DNA of 64,000 nt, taken from assembly GCA_037141055.1 (NCBI GenBank), contig JBAXDH010000003.1, positions 20,162-84,161 of the forward strand. Direction: 5' to 3'. Below the pieces are notes generated by a model that was not told the DNA's origin, ran no database searches, and worked only from the letters and a program-made list of their open reading frames with translations. Below, in pieces: positions 26,810 to 35,870 of this stretch. The position numbers were made by a program, and so were the translations under genes. The first letter of the stretch is position 1. Each line of letters begins with the position of its first letter. This stretch comes from CAIVAT01 sp037141055 (GTDB taxonomy: Bacteria; Bacteroidota; Bacteroidia; Bacteroidales; FEN-979).

Positions 26810-29338
26810 TTAATATGTGTCTGCCAGGCTTCTGACAATGATCAGGTCTGCAATTTTCGGACTCTTTTTCGATGTCGTGAATTTAATGTCGACCGATTCT
26901 CCCGGCAGCATATCAAAGTAATTATCGGAAAAATCACCGGGAACAGAAGTTGAAAGATAGAGATTCTTGACTAGTTTGTCGCAAGTAAGCCGGATGTTGT
27001 ATCCTGCCGGCGTTGCCGTAATAACTTTTTCAATAGCAGGTACAGGCAGTTCGAGATCTTTTGGAGCTACAAAATAAAGAAGGTTTTTAGCCTCCAGGCC
27101 TGAGAAACTGGCACCTTTAAGCGTTACAAGGAGAACAACTGCCTTCGGATCTAATTTCCCAAGCAGGGCTGACTGAATGGTGTCATAATAAACCAGGGAA
27201 GAATTTCCCGGGATGTCAACAGTGAAACCCTCATCAGAATAAATGTTCCCGGTATAATCCATCACCTTTACAGTCATGGTTGCCCGATAGATTTGCGGAT
27301 CATCGGAACAGATATAGACTTTCACATGCCCGTCTTCCACAACCGGTGAGATCAGCATTTTGTCGTATGCAGCGGGAATCGCATACTGCAGCGCTTTCTT
27401 CTTTCCGTAGTAATCGCGTGACGACCATGATACGACCGGCCAGCAATCATTCAGCTGCCAGTACATTGTTCCCATACAATAAGGCCTTGCCCTGCGGTGG
27501 GCCGCGATGGCTGATACGATTCCTTTGGCCTGCAACAGCTGGCTCACATAGGCATACGATTCAAAGTTTTTCGGTTTCCTGTAATCTCTCAGCAAATATT
27601 CATCAATGGTCTCGAATCCAGTAGGATGTTTCTGATGCGCCTTCATTACCGGGGAAGCCAGCGAGCGGTCTTCCGGATTGGTAAATTTCCTGATGGTTGA
27701 ATAGTCAGGGAAACCCTGGAAGCCATATTCTGACATAAACCTGCCGACTTTCCTTTCATAATTCAGAAACGGTTCTTTTCCCCACCAAACGCCCCAGTAG
27801 TGCGAATCGCCCTCCGTGAGACTTTCCGGCCGGCCCCATCCGTGAAGGGGAGAAGTGGGAATGTAGATTCGTGCAGTGTCAAACCTTTTTACGTTATTCG
27901 GCAGAATAAGGTTGAAAATAAACCTGTAATTCTTGTAAATCGCTGCCGAATCTTCAGCGTTATACCCGTATTGTTTTTGCCATCCCCAGTTTTTCCAGCC
28001 TTCGTCAATTTCGTTGTTGCCGCACCAAAGGGCAATGCTCGGATGGCGCCTCAGCCTCACAATATTCTGAATGGCTTCATCACGAACATCGTCGAGAAAC
28101 TCCTTGTTTCCGGGGTACATGGCATTTGCAAACATAAAATCCTGCCACACCATGATGCCGTTTTCATCGCACAGATCGTAAAAAATATCATTTTCATAGA
28201 TTCCGCCTCCCCAGACACGGAGCATGTTCATGTTGGCATTTTTCACATCAGCAATGATCGATCTGTAGGCAGAGTCGGTAACCCGCGGCAAAAAAATGTC
28301 CTGCGGAATGTAATTGGCCCCTTTGATGAAAAGCGGGGATCCGTTTACCTTGAAATAAAACGACTTTCCCGTCGAATCCTTCTCCTGAACCAGCTCGATG
28401 GTGCGCAGTCCGATCTTCTGCCTGCCTTCGCCAACCAGCCTGCCGCTGAAATAGACCTCATAGCCAAAGTTGTACAACGTCGGGTTTCCCATCCCGTTTG
28501 GGAACCAGCGGGCCGGGTTGCGGATGGAGAAATCACCCCGTATTATATTCGGGCCCTTATTCAGAATCACAGGTTGCCTTAATATTTCAGTGGTGTCGTG
28601 GAAAAGCCTTATCTCCGCCGAATCTCCCAGTTCGGAAAATATGGTAAACTGGGCGGCCATGTTTGCCAGTGTATCGGTAAGCTTTTTCTGGATATACTGA
28701 ACCCCCAGCACATTCACGGCATTCCACTCGCGGATGTAAATCGGGCGCCAGATACCGCATGTAACAAGTTTCGGACCCCAGTCCCAGCCGAATTGATAAG
28801 CGGCCTTACGGCACACCACTTTTTCGTCGCCGGGAAGTTTGTTTTTGAGTTTGTCGTAACGTATTTTGTTCTCCGGAATAATGGCAGGAAACTGGATCCG
28901 GAGCGTATTCGTTCCGATTTGCAGAAACCTTTTAATGTCGACATACCATTCACGGAACATGTTGTCCGACACAAGTATCAGTGAATCATTGAGGTACACG
29001 TTGGCGTACGTATCCATCCCCTTTGAAACCAGTTCAATATGACGCCAGGCGAAGTTCATTTCACCGTACTGGAACGTCTTCATGTATTCCCAGCCAACTT
29101 CGCCAATCCATTGCAGTTTTGATTCGTTGTCGCGTAAATACGGATCAGGGATCAGGTTGTTGCGCATGAGGTCAAGGTGGACCACCCCGGGCACTTTTGC
29201 GGGATACCATTCTTTGGTTCCTGCCTTTCTGAATTTCCATCCGCCGTCGAGCTCAAATGTGTTGATATCCTGGGCAGGAACAAATTTTGCACCCAGGATT
29301 GAAATTGCGAGGAATACCAGGGAAAAATAACGATTCAT
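26810..29338 (-). CDS. GH2 family beta-mannosidase
   Basis: Exo-beta-mannosidase that would remove the terminal beta-linked mannose left after alpha-trimming. The start is placed at 29338 (MNRYFSLVFLAISILGAKFVPAQ signal peptide); the long reading from 29452 adds 38 residues without a signal. Domains run sugar-binding, immunoglobulin-like, TIM barrel, then C-terminal beta domains. The acid/base glutamate is in LWCGNNEIDEGW and the nucleophile in MSEYGFQGFPDY, a pairing characteristic of beta-mannosidase rather than beta-galactosidase. The protein is 842 residues. Confidence 0.93.
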   Translation of the reverse strand: MNRYFSLVFLAISILGAKFVPAQDINTFELDGGWKFRKAGTKEWYPAKVPGVVHLDLMRNNLIPDPYLRDNESKLQWIGEVGWEYMKTFQYGEMNFAWRHIELVSKGMDTYANVYLNDSLILVSDNMFREWYVDIKRFLQIGTNTLRIQFPAIIPENKIRYDKLKNKLPGDEKVVCRKAAYQFGWDWGPKLVTCGIWRPIYIREWNAVNVLGVQYIQKKLTDTLANMAAQFTIFSELGDSAEIRLFHDTTEILRQPVILNKGPNIIRGDFSIRNPARWFPNGMGNPTLYNFGYEVYFSGRLVGEGRQKIGLRTIELVQEKDSTGKSFYFKVNGSPLFIKGANYIPQDIFLPRVTDSAYRSIIADVKNANMNMLRVWGGGIYENDIFYDLCDENGIMVWQDFMFANAMYPGNKEFLDDVRDEAIQNIVRLRRHPSIALWCGNNEIDEGWKNWGWQKQYGYNAEDSAAIYKNYRFIFNLILPNNVKRFDTARIYIPTSPLHGWGRPESLTEGDSHYWGVWWGKEPFLNYERKVGRFMSEYGFQGFPDYSTIRKFTNPEDRSLASPVMKAHQKHPTGFETIDEYLLRDYRKPKNFESYAYVSQLLQAKGIVSAIAAHRRARPYCMGTMYWQLNDCWPVVSWSSRDYYGKKKALQYAIPAAYDKMLISPVVEDGHVKVYICSDDPQIYRATMTVKVMDYTGNIYSDEGFTVDIPGNSSLVYYDTIQSALLGKLDPKAVVLLVTLKGASFSGLEAKNLLYFVAPKDLELPVPAIEKVITATPAGYNIRLTCDKLVKNLYLSTSVPGDFSDNYFDMLPGESVDIKFTTSKKSPKIADLIIVRSLADTY

Positions 29339-29358
29339 ACAGAGATGATTTATAGCTG

Positions 29359-29366
29359 CAAAATTA
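29359..29366 (-). promoter_or_regulatory. -7 element (TAATTTTG on the minus strand) of the mannosidase operon
   Basis: CAAAATTA on plus equals TAATTTTG on minus, 20 bases upstream of the beta-mannosidase ATG. A -33 TTTG is not evident. This would drive GH2, GH92 and the permease gene. Confidence 0.45.
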
Positions 29367-29500
29367 TCATTTTCCAGCTTACCGTGGCTGTAATCCTCTG
29401 ATTTCACTGCAGAAAATTGCCCATGGAGCGCAATTTCTTTATACTTTAGCAAGTAGAATGACCGTTAAACAATTTCATTAACAACTTGGAATAACTGCCC

Positions 29501-30667
29501 ATGGACCTGACAACATTGTACCCCCGTTTTTTTGAGCTGTACGGAAAACCTGATGAGAGTCCCAGGTGTTTTTTCGCCCCCGGCCGGGTCAACCTCATCG
29601 GCGAACATACCGATTATAACGGCGGTTTTGTGCTGCCATGCGCCATTCGTTACGGCACATACCTGCTGATCCGCCCTTCCGCCGACCCCATTGTGCGGAT
29701 GGCCTCTGCCAACATGGAATACCGTGCAGAAATTCCGTTGGAGGAGTTGTCCCGAAAAGTCAGGAATGAATGGGTGAACTATCCGCTGGGCATTTTTGAC
29801 CAGTTCAGGCAGATGAACATCCCGCCAGCCGGCTTCGACATGCTCTATGCAGGCGATATTCCGAACAGCGCCGGGTTATCGTCGTCGGCATCTATTGAAA
29901 TGGTGACTGCATTTGCCCTTTCAGCCATGCTTGGTGATACTCAGCTCAGGATGATCGATCTTGTGAAGTTGTCGCAACGGGCCGAAAATGAATTTGTTGG
30001 CGTGAACTGCGGCATCATGGACATGTTTGCCGTCGGCATGGGGGAGAAGGACCATGCTCTTTTTCTCAACTGCCTTACACTCGAATATAAAAAGGTTCCG
30101 ATCTTGACCAACGGCTTCAGGCTGATCATCGGAAACACCAATAAACAACGTGGACTCGCTGATTCAAAATACAATGAGCGGGTGGCCGAATGCCAGCTTG
30201 CGGTGACCTATCTCAGCCAACAACAGCCTGTCTCAAAACTCGGTGAGATCAGTTTCATGCAATTTTTCAAGATACAGGAACAGATTCCCGATGAACTCAT
30301 CCGTAAAAGGGCGCGCCATGTGATTTCTGAGAACCAGCGCGTGCTGAATTCGGTTTCGTGCCTGCTCAAAAATGATATTCTGCAGTTTGGCGCACTGATG
30401 AATGCCTCACACGAATCGTTGCGCGAAAACTATGAGGTAACCGGCTTTGAACTCGACACGCTGACGGAAGAAGCACGGAAAATCAACGGTGTTGTGGGAT
30501 CGCGCATGACCGGTGCCGGTTTTGGCGGCTGTACCGTGAGTTTGGTCAGGGAAGAGGTTGCAGACAGGTTCATGGAGCAGGTTGGCCGGGAATACAAGAA
30601 AAAAACAGACCTCACCGCTGATTTTTACCTGGCTGAAATCTCCGATGGCGTAAAGGAGATTCGCTGA
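29501..30667 (+). CDS. galK: Galactokinase
   Basis: GHMP-family kinase that phosphorylates galactose at C1 in the Leloir pathway. Signature elements are APGRVNLIGEHTDYNGGFVLPCA near residues 26-48, the phosphate-binding loop GDIPNSAGLSSSASIE, the base region VNCGIMDMFAVGMG, and GSRMTGAGFGGCTVSLV near the C-terminus. At 388 residues it is full length and cytoplasmic. It lies divergent from the mannosidase genes, with the mutarotase and a symporter gene further downstream on either strand. Confidence 0.97.
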   Translation: MDLTTLYPRFFELYGKPDESPRCFFAPGRVNLIGEHTDYNGGFVLPCAIRYGTYLLIRPSADPIVRMASANMEYRAEIPLEELSRKVRNEWVNYPLGIFDQFRQMNIPPAGFDMLYAGDIPNSAGLSSSASIEMVTAFALSAMLGDTQLRMIDLVKLSQRAENEFVGVNCGIMDMFAVGMGEKDHALFLNCLTLEYKKVPILTNGFRLIIGNTNKQRGLADSKYNERVAECQLAVTYLSQQQPVSKLGEISFMQFFKIQEQIPDELIRKRARHVISENQRVLNSVSCLLKNDILQFGALMNASHESLRENYEVTGFELDTLTEEARKINGVVGSRMTGAGFGGCTVSLVREEVADRFMEQVGREYKKKTDLTADFYLAEISDGVKEIR

Positions 30668-30776
30668 CACCGTAATTATTTTTTATTTCCGCAATTTGTT
30701 CCTTAACTTCGAAGGTTAAAACGACTATAAAAATATTGATTGGTTACTTTAATACCAGTGAGTGAAAAAGAGAAAA

Positions 30777-30923
30777 GCGGAGTGGTATGAACTATTCACT
30801 TTTATCTTTTACATTTTCATTTTGAATTTTTCAATGAAAACTGTTCGTTTCGTAGTGAACAAAGATTAACGAACAGCGGTAAGTGAACGGAGAAAATCGA
30901 AAAGTGAAAAGTTCGCACTCCGC
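30777..30923. repeat. Nested inverted-repeat element in the galK-ppk2 spacer
   Basis: The spacer of about 330 bases between galK and the PPK2 start holds a structured element. Its outer arms begin GCGGAGTG at 30777 and end CACTCCGC at 30923 and remain complementary inward with few interruptions (GAACT and TTCACTTTT against AAAAGTGAA and AGTTC). Inside are two perfect hairpins, TTTTCATT/AATGAAAA (30814-30821 with 30833-30840) and CTGTTCGTT/AACGAACAG (30841-30849 with 30868-30876). No ORF fits. It could be a miniature mobile element or a structured RNA. Confidence 0.6.
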
Positions 30924-30997
30924 CTGATCCGGATAATATGTGCCACATTCTGATATGTTGGCACACATTCTATAAAACAACTTTAAAAATTCTTCTT

Positions 30998-31894
30998 ATG
31001 GGCCACAAGAAAGAAAAATCAAAGGAAACCGAAAACAAAGAAAAGAAAAGCAGGAAAAACCGGGTACAGGATCACGCTGATACTCCTTTCAAGGCAGAAC
31101 ATGAAGATGAAGGAGCTGATAAGCTTTCCAAACATGTTTACGAGGATGAACTCGCGAAACTCCAGATTGAACTTGTCAGGCTCCAGGAATGGATCAAATA
31201 CAAGGGCCTGAGGGTAGTTGTGCTTTTCGAAGGTCGTGATGCCGCAGGCAAGGGCGGTTCCATCAAGAGGATCACCGAAAGCCTGAATCCCCGTATCTGC
31301 AGGGTGGTCGCGCTTGGAGTCCCGACTGAAAAAGAGAAGACACAGTGGTACTTTCAACGATATGTGCCCCATCTGCCTGCAGCAGGAGAAATGGTACTGT
31401 TCGACCGCAGCTGGTATAACAGGGCAGGAGTCGAACGGGTGATGGGATTTTGCACGGAAGCCGAATATTGGGACTTCCTGCGATCCTGTCCGAATTTCGA
31501 AACCATGCTGATCCGTTCAGGGATCATCCTCATTAAATACTGGTTTTCGGTAAATGACAAAGAGCAGGAGAGGAGGTTCATTCAGCGCATCAACGACCCT
31601 ACGCGGCGCTGGAAGATCAGCCCCATGGACGTTGAATCACGCACCAAATGGATCGATTATTCCAAGGCAAAGGATGAGATGTTTGCCTATACCGATACAA
31701 AACAATCACCCTGGTTTGTGGTGGAAGCCGATGACAAGCGAAAAGCGCGACTCAATTGCATCTGTCATTTGCTGAGTCTGATCCCGTATGAGGATGTCCC
31801 CCGCGAAACGATCACACTTCCGCCGCTGGAGCATGACAAAGCGTATGTACGCCCGCCAATGACCGAGCAAACGTTTGTACCGAATAAGTACTAG
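30998..31894 (+). CDS. ppk2: Polyphosphate kinase 2 family protein
   Basis: PPK2-family enzyme that transfers phosphate between polyphosphate and nucleotides. It has Walker A in FEGRDAAGKGGSIKRI, the lid-type basic residues after it, Walker B in VLFDRSWYNRAGVERVMGFC, and the typical RRFIQRINDPTRRWKISPMD and SPWFVVEADDK segments. The ATG at 30998 gives 298 residues, with a highly charged lysine/glutamate-rich N-terminal ~60 residues before the kinase fold; the upstream ATG at 30938 adds an unlikely 20-residue stretch. Single-domain class I-type length. Direction of catalysis cannot be inferred. Confidence 0.92.
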   Translation: MGHKKEKSKETENKEKKSRKNRVQDHADTPFKAEHEDEGADKLSKHVYEDELAKLQIELVRLQEWIKYKGLRVVVLFEGRDAAGKGGSIKRITESLNPRICRVVALGVPTEKEKTQWYFQRYVPHLPAAGEMVLFDRSWYNRAGVERVMGFCTEAEYWDFLRSCPNFETMLIRSGIILIKYWFSVNDKEQERRFIQRINDPTRRWKISPMDVESRTKWIDYSKAKDEMFAYTDTKQSPWFVVEADDKRKARLNCICHLLSLIPYEDVPRETITLPPLEHDKAYVRPPMTEQTFVPNKY

Positions 31895-31916
31895 GAATCT
31901 AAGAGCAGTTTCCTGT

Positions 31917-33125
31917 TCATTCAAGCACGGAGAACCGGTAGACTGTCTTCTCTGAGAATTTCATTCCGGGTTTCAGGATGGTATTCGGAAATCCCGGCTG
32001 ATTCGGTGAATCAGGAAAATGCTGCGTCTCCAGGCATAACCCATAATGTTTCTGATACACTTTCCCATCTTTTCCCGTGATGGTGCCATCCAGGAAATTT
32101 CCCGAGTAGAACTGAATCCCGGGCTGGGTTGTAAGAATTTCCAGCTGGCGGCCTGTGCGTGGGTCATACAATTGGGCTGCCATCGTTAACTCACAGGCCT
32201 TTTTCTTTAAAATATAATTATGGTCATACCCTCCTTTTACTTTTTCAATTCCTGAACCTATTGGCTCCGAATTATTGAAATCCATCGCGGTTCCCCGCAC
32301 GTATGGTGAAGCCCCCGTCGGGATCAGTTCACTGTTGACCTGGGTGTACTGATCGGCATATAGCGTAAGAATATGCCCGAGGATGCTGGTATCTGCCTCA
32401 CTCAGGTTGAAATAGGTATGGTTGGCAATATTTACCGGCGTCGGCTTGTCTGTTTCGGCTTCGATAAGCATGGTGAGTTCATTGTGATCGTCCAGCGAAT
32501 ATGTCACCTCCACCTTCAGATTCCCCGGATATCCCTCTTCTCCGTCCTTGCTCAGGTACCGGAGTTTCAGCATGGCCTGTGAAGAGTCCGCAATCTTCCC
32601 GGGCTCCCATACAACTTTGTCAAAACCTTTCAACCCTCCGTGAAGGCTGTTCTTCCCATTGTTCACCGCCAGGCTGTATCCGGTGCCATTGAGCGTAAAC
32701 TTTCCCCTGGCGATCCGGTTTGCATACCGTCCGACAATCGCGCCAAAATACGGACTGTTGGCAATATATTTTTTCAGGCTGTCGTAGCCGAGAACGATAT
32801 CGCCGGTTTTGCCAGTTTTATCCGGAACCAGGATGGAGGTGATGATGCCGCCATAGTTGGTAATCTTCACGGTAACTCCCATATTGTTGGTTAGCGTATA
32901 AAGGAAAACCTTCTTCTGACCGGCTTCTCCGAATTGTTCCACTGTGATCCCTGCATGTTCGTCTGATGTCACCATATTCATGACCTGGTCGATTTTACGG
33001 ATTGTATCGCTGAGGTTCTTTTCATCGTCGCCTACTTTAATGTTAAACTTGTTGGGGCCTTCAATACAGGAGTGAGTCAGGACCAGTCCCAACGAAACGA
33101 GAAGGAAAACAACCGCTCTTTGCAT
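31917..33125 (-). CDS. galM: Aldose 1-epimerase (mutarotase), lipoprotein
   Basis: Interconverts alpha and beta anomers of galactose or glucose. The N-terminus is a lipoprotein signal with lipobox LTHSC near residue 20, so it is predicted to be membrane-anchored outside the cytoplasm, as is common for Bacteroidota GalM. The catalytic segments are VGRYANRIARGKFTL, the histidine in NSLHGGLKGFDKVVW, IANHTYFNLS, and the glutamate in CLETQHFPDSPNQPGFP. It is 402 residues, with an N-terminal ~60-residue extension before the fold. It faces PPK2 and complements the galactokinase gene nearby. Confidence 0.95.
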   Translation of the reverse strand: MQRAVVFLLVSLGLVLTHSCIEGPNKFNIKVGDDEKNLSDTIRKIDQVMNMVTSDEHAGITVEQFGEAGQKKVFLYTLTNNMGVTVKITNYGGIITSILVPDKTGKTGDIVLGYDSLKKYIANSPYFGAIVGRYANRIARGKFTLNGTGYSLAVNNGKNSLHGGLKGFDKVVWEPGKIADSSQAMLKLRYLSKDGEEGYPGNLKVEVTYSLDDHNELTMLIEAETDKPTPVNIANHTYFNLSEADTSILGHILTLYADQYTQVNSELIPTGASPYVRGTAMDFNNSEPIGSGIEKVKGGYDHNYILKKKACELTMAAQLYDPRTGRQLEILTTQPGIQFYSGNFLDGTITGKDGKVYQKHYGLCLETQHFPDSPNQPGFPNTILKPGMKFSEKTVYRFSVLE

Positions 33126-33148
33126 ACCGGCGATATTAGATTATTCCA

Positions 33149-33179
33149 CAAACTTATCAAAACAATGTCATTTAACCAA
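33149..33179 (-). promoter_or_regulatory. Promoter for the mutarotase gene
   Basis: On the minus strand TTG (33179-33177), 20 bases, then TAAGTTTG (33156-33149), a near match to the phylum consensus, ending 23 bases before the ATG at 33125. Confidence 0.5.
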
Positions 33180-33188
33180 CAATCTTTT

Positions 33189-33196
33189 TACTTTTG
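33189..33196 (+). promoter_or_regulatory. -7 element TACTTTTG for the SDR gene
   Basis: TACTTTTG matches TAnnTTTG, 28 bases upstream of the ATG at 33225. No clear -33 element. It overlaps the divergent mutarotase promoter region. Confidence 0.4.
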
Positions 33197-33224
33197 GCCC
33201 CTCGTTCCATTCGATAATAAATAA

Positions 33225-34067
33225 ATGAGCTCAGTTAAAAACAAAGTCATCCTGGTTACTGGTGCTTCTTCAGGTATCGGCAAAGCGATTGCTGTCGCTC
33301 TTGATGCTGCCGGAGCCAGGGTTGCCATCGCTGCACGCAGGAAAGACAGGCTTGATGAGATGGCAGCCACGATGCACCAGCCCCTGGCAATAGAAGTGGA
33401 TCTCTGCAATGAATCCGCTGCACGGGCGATGGTTTGCAAGGTTGCAGAACATTTTGGCAGGATCGATGTGGTGATCAACAACGCGGCCAGCATCATCGTG
33501 GCGAAGTCAGATTCGGTTACTTCCGCTGATCTGCTCGGAGCCTTCACCACCAATCTCATTGCACCGGTGGCCGCAACACAGGAAGCGATCGGCTTCATGC
33601 GCAGGCAGGGCGGCGGACAAATCATCAACATTGGTTCACCCGGATTCATGATGGGAATTCCGTTTTATGCCCCTTACGTCTGTTCCAAGGCAGCATTTTC
33701 TGCGTGGACCCGGACAATCCAGGCCGAGTGGGCGGGAACGGAGATCATCGTTAGCGAATACTTCCCGGGGTACATCAAAACGGACTCCCTTCCTGATTCC
33801 AGGCTGGGGATGATTGACCAGGATTTCCTGATGGCCGATCATCAGAATTTCATCACCCGGCTCTTCACAAAGCCCAAAACTCCCGATGATGTTGCCCGTC
33901 AAATCCTCAGACTGGTCGAACACCCTCAAACACTTGTTTATTCTGATTTCAGCGTAAAAATTGGCGCTTTTATCTCCAACATTCCCGGGTTCAGGCTGAA
34001 TATTGCACGACAGCTGGCAAAAAATGCACGGGAAAAGAAACAACTTTCAGTTTTCACAAATCATTAA
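33225..34067 (+). CDS. Short-chain dehydrogenase/reductase
   Basis: NAD(P)-dependent oxidoreductase of the classical SDR type. The cofactor loop is VTGASSGIGKAIA near residues 11-23, the basic AARRKDR after the second strand suggests NADP preference, NNAAS follows strand four, and the catalytic pair is in YVCSKAAF with the serine in NIGSPGF. It has a C-terminal tail of about 60 residues beyond the fold. Substrate unknown. It is followed 22 bases later by the EXPERA-like membrane protein gene on the same strand, so the two may act together. Confidence 0.92.
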   Translation: MSSVKNKVILVTGASSGIGKAIAVALDAAGARVAIAARRKDRLDEMAATMHQPLAIEVDLCNESAARAMVCKVAEHFGRIDVVINNAASIIVAKSDSVTSADLLGAFTTNLIAPVAATQEAIGFMRRQGGGQIINIGSPGFMMGIPFYAPYVCSKAAFSAWTRTIQAEWAGTEIIVSEYFPGYIKTDSLPDSRLGMIDQDFLMADHQNFITRLFTKPKTPDDVARQILRLVEHPQTLVYSDFSVKIGAFISNIPGFRLNIARQLAKNAREKKQLSVFTNH

Positions 34068-34089
34068 TAATCCATAACCCCTCTTAAAC

Positions 34090-34599
34090 ATGCGCACCAC
34101 AATTCCTTTAAAAGACCGCAAAACCGATTACATCTATCTTGCTTTTTTCTTTTTAAACCTGTTCTACATCACATATATTGTTGACCTGGAGCAGCTTGTC
34201 ATAAAAAACCCCGATGATTTCCAGTACCCCCTGTGGCCGCTGCCGTTCCTGGTCGACATGGTGCACTGGTGGGGAAGCAGTTTCGACCCGCTTCAATGGG
34301 CACGGCCTACATGGTGGAAAGCGACGATCTGGCTCGATGCGGTCTTCTTCGGCCCGTATTATGCTTTTGCCATTTATGCCTTCATCAAAGGAAAGGATTG
34401 GATCAGGATCCCGACCTTCATTTTTTCCTCGATCCTCTTCACGAATGTATTCATCATCATGAGCGAAGAATACTGGGGCCCGCATGCCTCAAACGCCCCG
34501 TTCATCGTCACGCTTGCCAATGCCCCATGGTTCCTGTTTCCTATATTCCTGGTTTGGAAGATGTGGAAACACGAACACCCTTTCACAAGGGAGAGTTAA
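34090..34599 (+). CDS. EXPERA-domain-like (emopamil-binding/TMEM97-type) membrane protein
   Basis: A 169-residue protein with four hydrophobic segments and the arrangement of the EXPERA family: an acidic residue in the first helix end (YITYIVDLEQ), an aromatic-rich loop (WARPTWWKATIWLDAVFFGPYYAFAIYAFIKG), WIRIPTFIFSS, and EEYWGP in the third segment. In eukaryotes this fold includes sterol isomerase-like and sigma-2-receptor proteins; the bacterial function is unknown. Adjacency to an SDR is compatible with a role in lipid or steroid-like chemistry, but this is inference. Confidence 0.75.
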   Translation: MRTTIPLKDRKTDYIYLAFFFLNLFYITYIVDLEQLVIKNPDDFQYPLWPLPFLVDMVHWWGSSFDPLQWARPTWWKATIWLDAVFFGPYYAFAIYAFIKGKDWIRIPTFIFSSILFTNVFIIMSEEYWGPHASNAPFIVTLANAPWFLFPIFLVWKMWKHEHPFTRES

Positions 34600-34629
34600 C
34601 GCTTGAACTACCTTTTTTGGGAACGAAGT

Positions 34630-35862
34630 CTATTTCGCGAGTTCCACATTCATCTTTGTGACTGCCTGTGCGAACCTGGTGCGATCTTTTTCATCAACAG
34701 GTTTTGAAGGAGGGGATACAAGTTTGAGCGGGTCGGTAGGACTTCCATTGCGGTAAACACGGAAATCCAGGTGCGGGCCGGTTGAAAGGCCGCTGCTGCC
34801 CACGTATCCGACTACCTCGCCCTGCCTGACATTGGAACCGGCTTTCAGACCTTTTGCATAGCCGGATAAATGCGCATACGTTGTGGTATACACCGAATTG
34901 TGCCGGATGCTGATGAAACGGCCATAACCGCCGTGAAATCCCACCTCGTTTACATGTCCGTCGCCGAGCGCCACCACCGGGGTCCCCCGTGGCGCCGAAT
35001 AATCAACGCCGAAATGCGGACGCGCAATGCGAAGGATCGGATGCATCCGCGAACGTGAAAAGCGGGAGCTGATGCGCGAAAACTTAAGCGGAGCCTTCAG
35101 AAACGAACGCTGAAGACTCTGGCCGTTTTCATCAAAATACTCGTTCCTGCCCTGCTGCTCAAAGTTGTATGCATAATAGTCCCTGCCGTTGCTGTGAAAT
35201 CGGGATGCCAGGATACGGTCAATGCCGATCAACTTATTGTCAACATAAACTTCTTCATAAATTACTTTAAAATTGTCCCCTTTCTGCAGTCCGTAAAAAT
35301 CAACAGTCCAGGCATATACATCAGAAAGTGCCATCCCGAGGTTTATGTCGAGCTTGTTTTCGACGAAACAGTTCCACAGCGAACTGGTTATTGTCCCTGT
35401 CGAAGTTTTGACAAGCCTCGAGACCTTTTTCTTATCTTTATATGCCTTCAGAGAATCGCTTACATCGTAAACCACAAAATCGATCGGGTTGATTTCGTAA
35501 ACAACGTATTTAGTAAGTTTGGCCGAATCCTTCGAAACGATCCTTGCATAACGGTTCCCGGCTTTTATTTTCCTGACATCAAATATCTCACGGGTTTCAT
35601 TTGCTATCCGCTCAATGGTTGCGCCGGGGATATACCCCGAAAGCATTAATGATAAATTCTGGTTGTTTCCGACCGTTCCGTATACGATATCCATGCTGTC
35701 GAGCCTGATACCATAAGCCAGAACCGGGGGAGGCGGGGGCGATGCGATTGCTTTGGGCGGTGCCACCCTGTGATAATTGAGTAAAACCCCGATCACCGCA
35801 ATGATGACAAGTACCACGATAAGAGTGATGACGGAGTATGTTCGGAGTGAAAGTTTCTTCAT
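34630..35862 (-). CDS. M23 family peptidoglycan metallopeptidase
   Basis: Cell-wall endopeptidase-like protein anchored by one N-terminal helix (residues ~10-28) followed by a proline stretch. Two LysM/OapA-like beta modules occupy the middle, and the M23 domain is at about residues 265-380: the first zinc pair in RPHFGVDYSAP, the histidine of TYAHLSGYAKG, and STGPHLDFRVY. In classical M23 enzymes the last motif is HxH; here it is HLD, with aspartate at the third zinc-ligand position. The same variant is frequent in Bacteroidota homologs, so activity with an aspartate ligand is plausible. It is 8 bases downstream of the metallophosphoesterase gene. Confidence 0.9.
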   Translation of the reverse strand: MKKLSLRTYSVITLIVVLVIIAVIGVLLNYHRVAPPKAIASPPPPPVLAYGIRLDSMDIVYGTVGNNQNLSLMLSGYIPGATIERIANETREIFDVRKIKAGNRYARIVSKDSAKLTKYVVYEINPIDFVVYDVSDSLKAYKDKKKVSRLVKTSTGTITSSLWNCFVENKLDINLGMALSDVYAWTVDFYGLQKGDNFKVIYEEVYVDNKLIGIDRILASRFHSNGRDYYAYNFEQQGRNEYFDENGQSLQRSFLKAPLKFSRISSRFSRSRMHPILRIARPHFGVDYSAPRGTPVVALGDGHVNEVGFHGGYGRFISIRHNSVYTTTYAHLSGYAKGLKAGSNVRQGEVVGYVGSSGLSTGPHLDFRVYRNGSPTDPLKLVSPPSKPVDEKDRTRFAQAVTKMNVELAK

Positions 35863-35870
35863 GGAGGATG

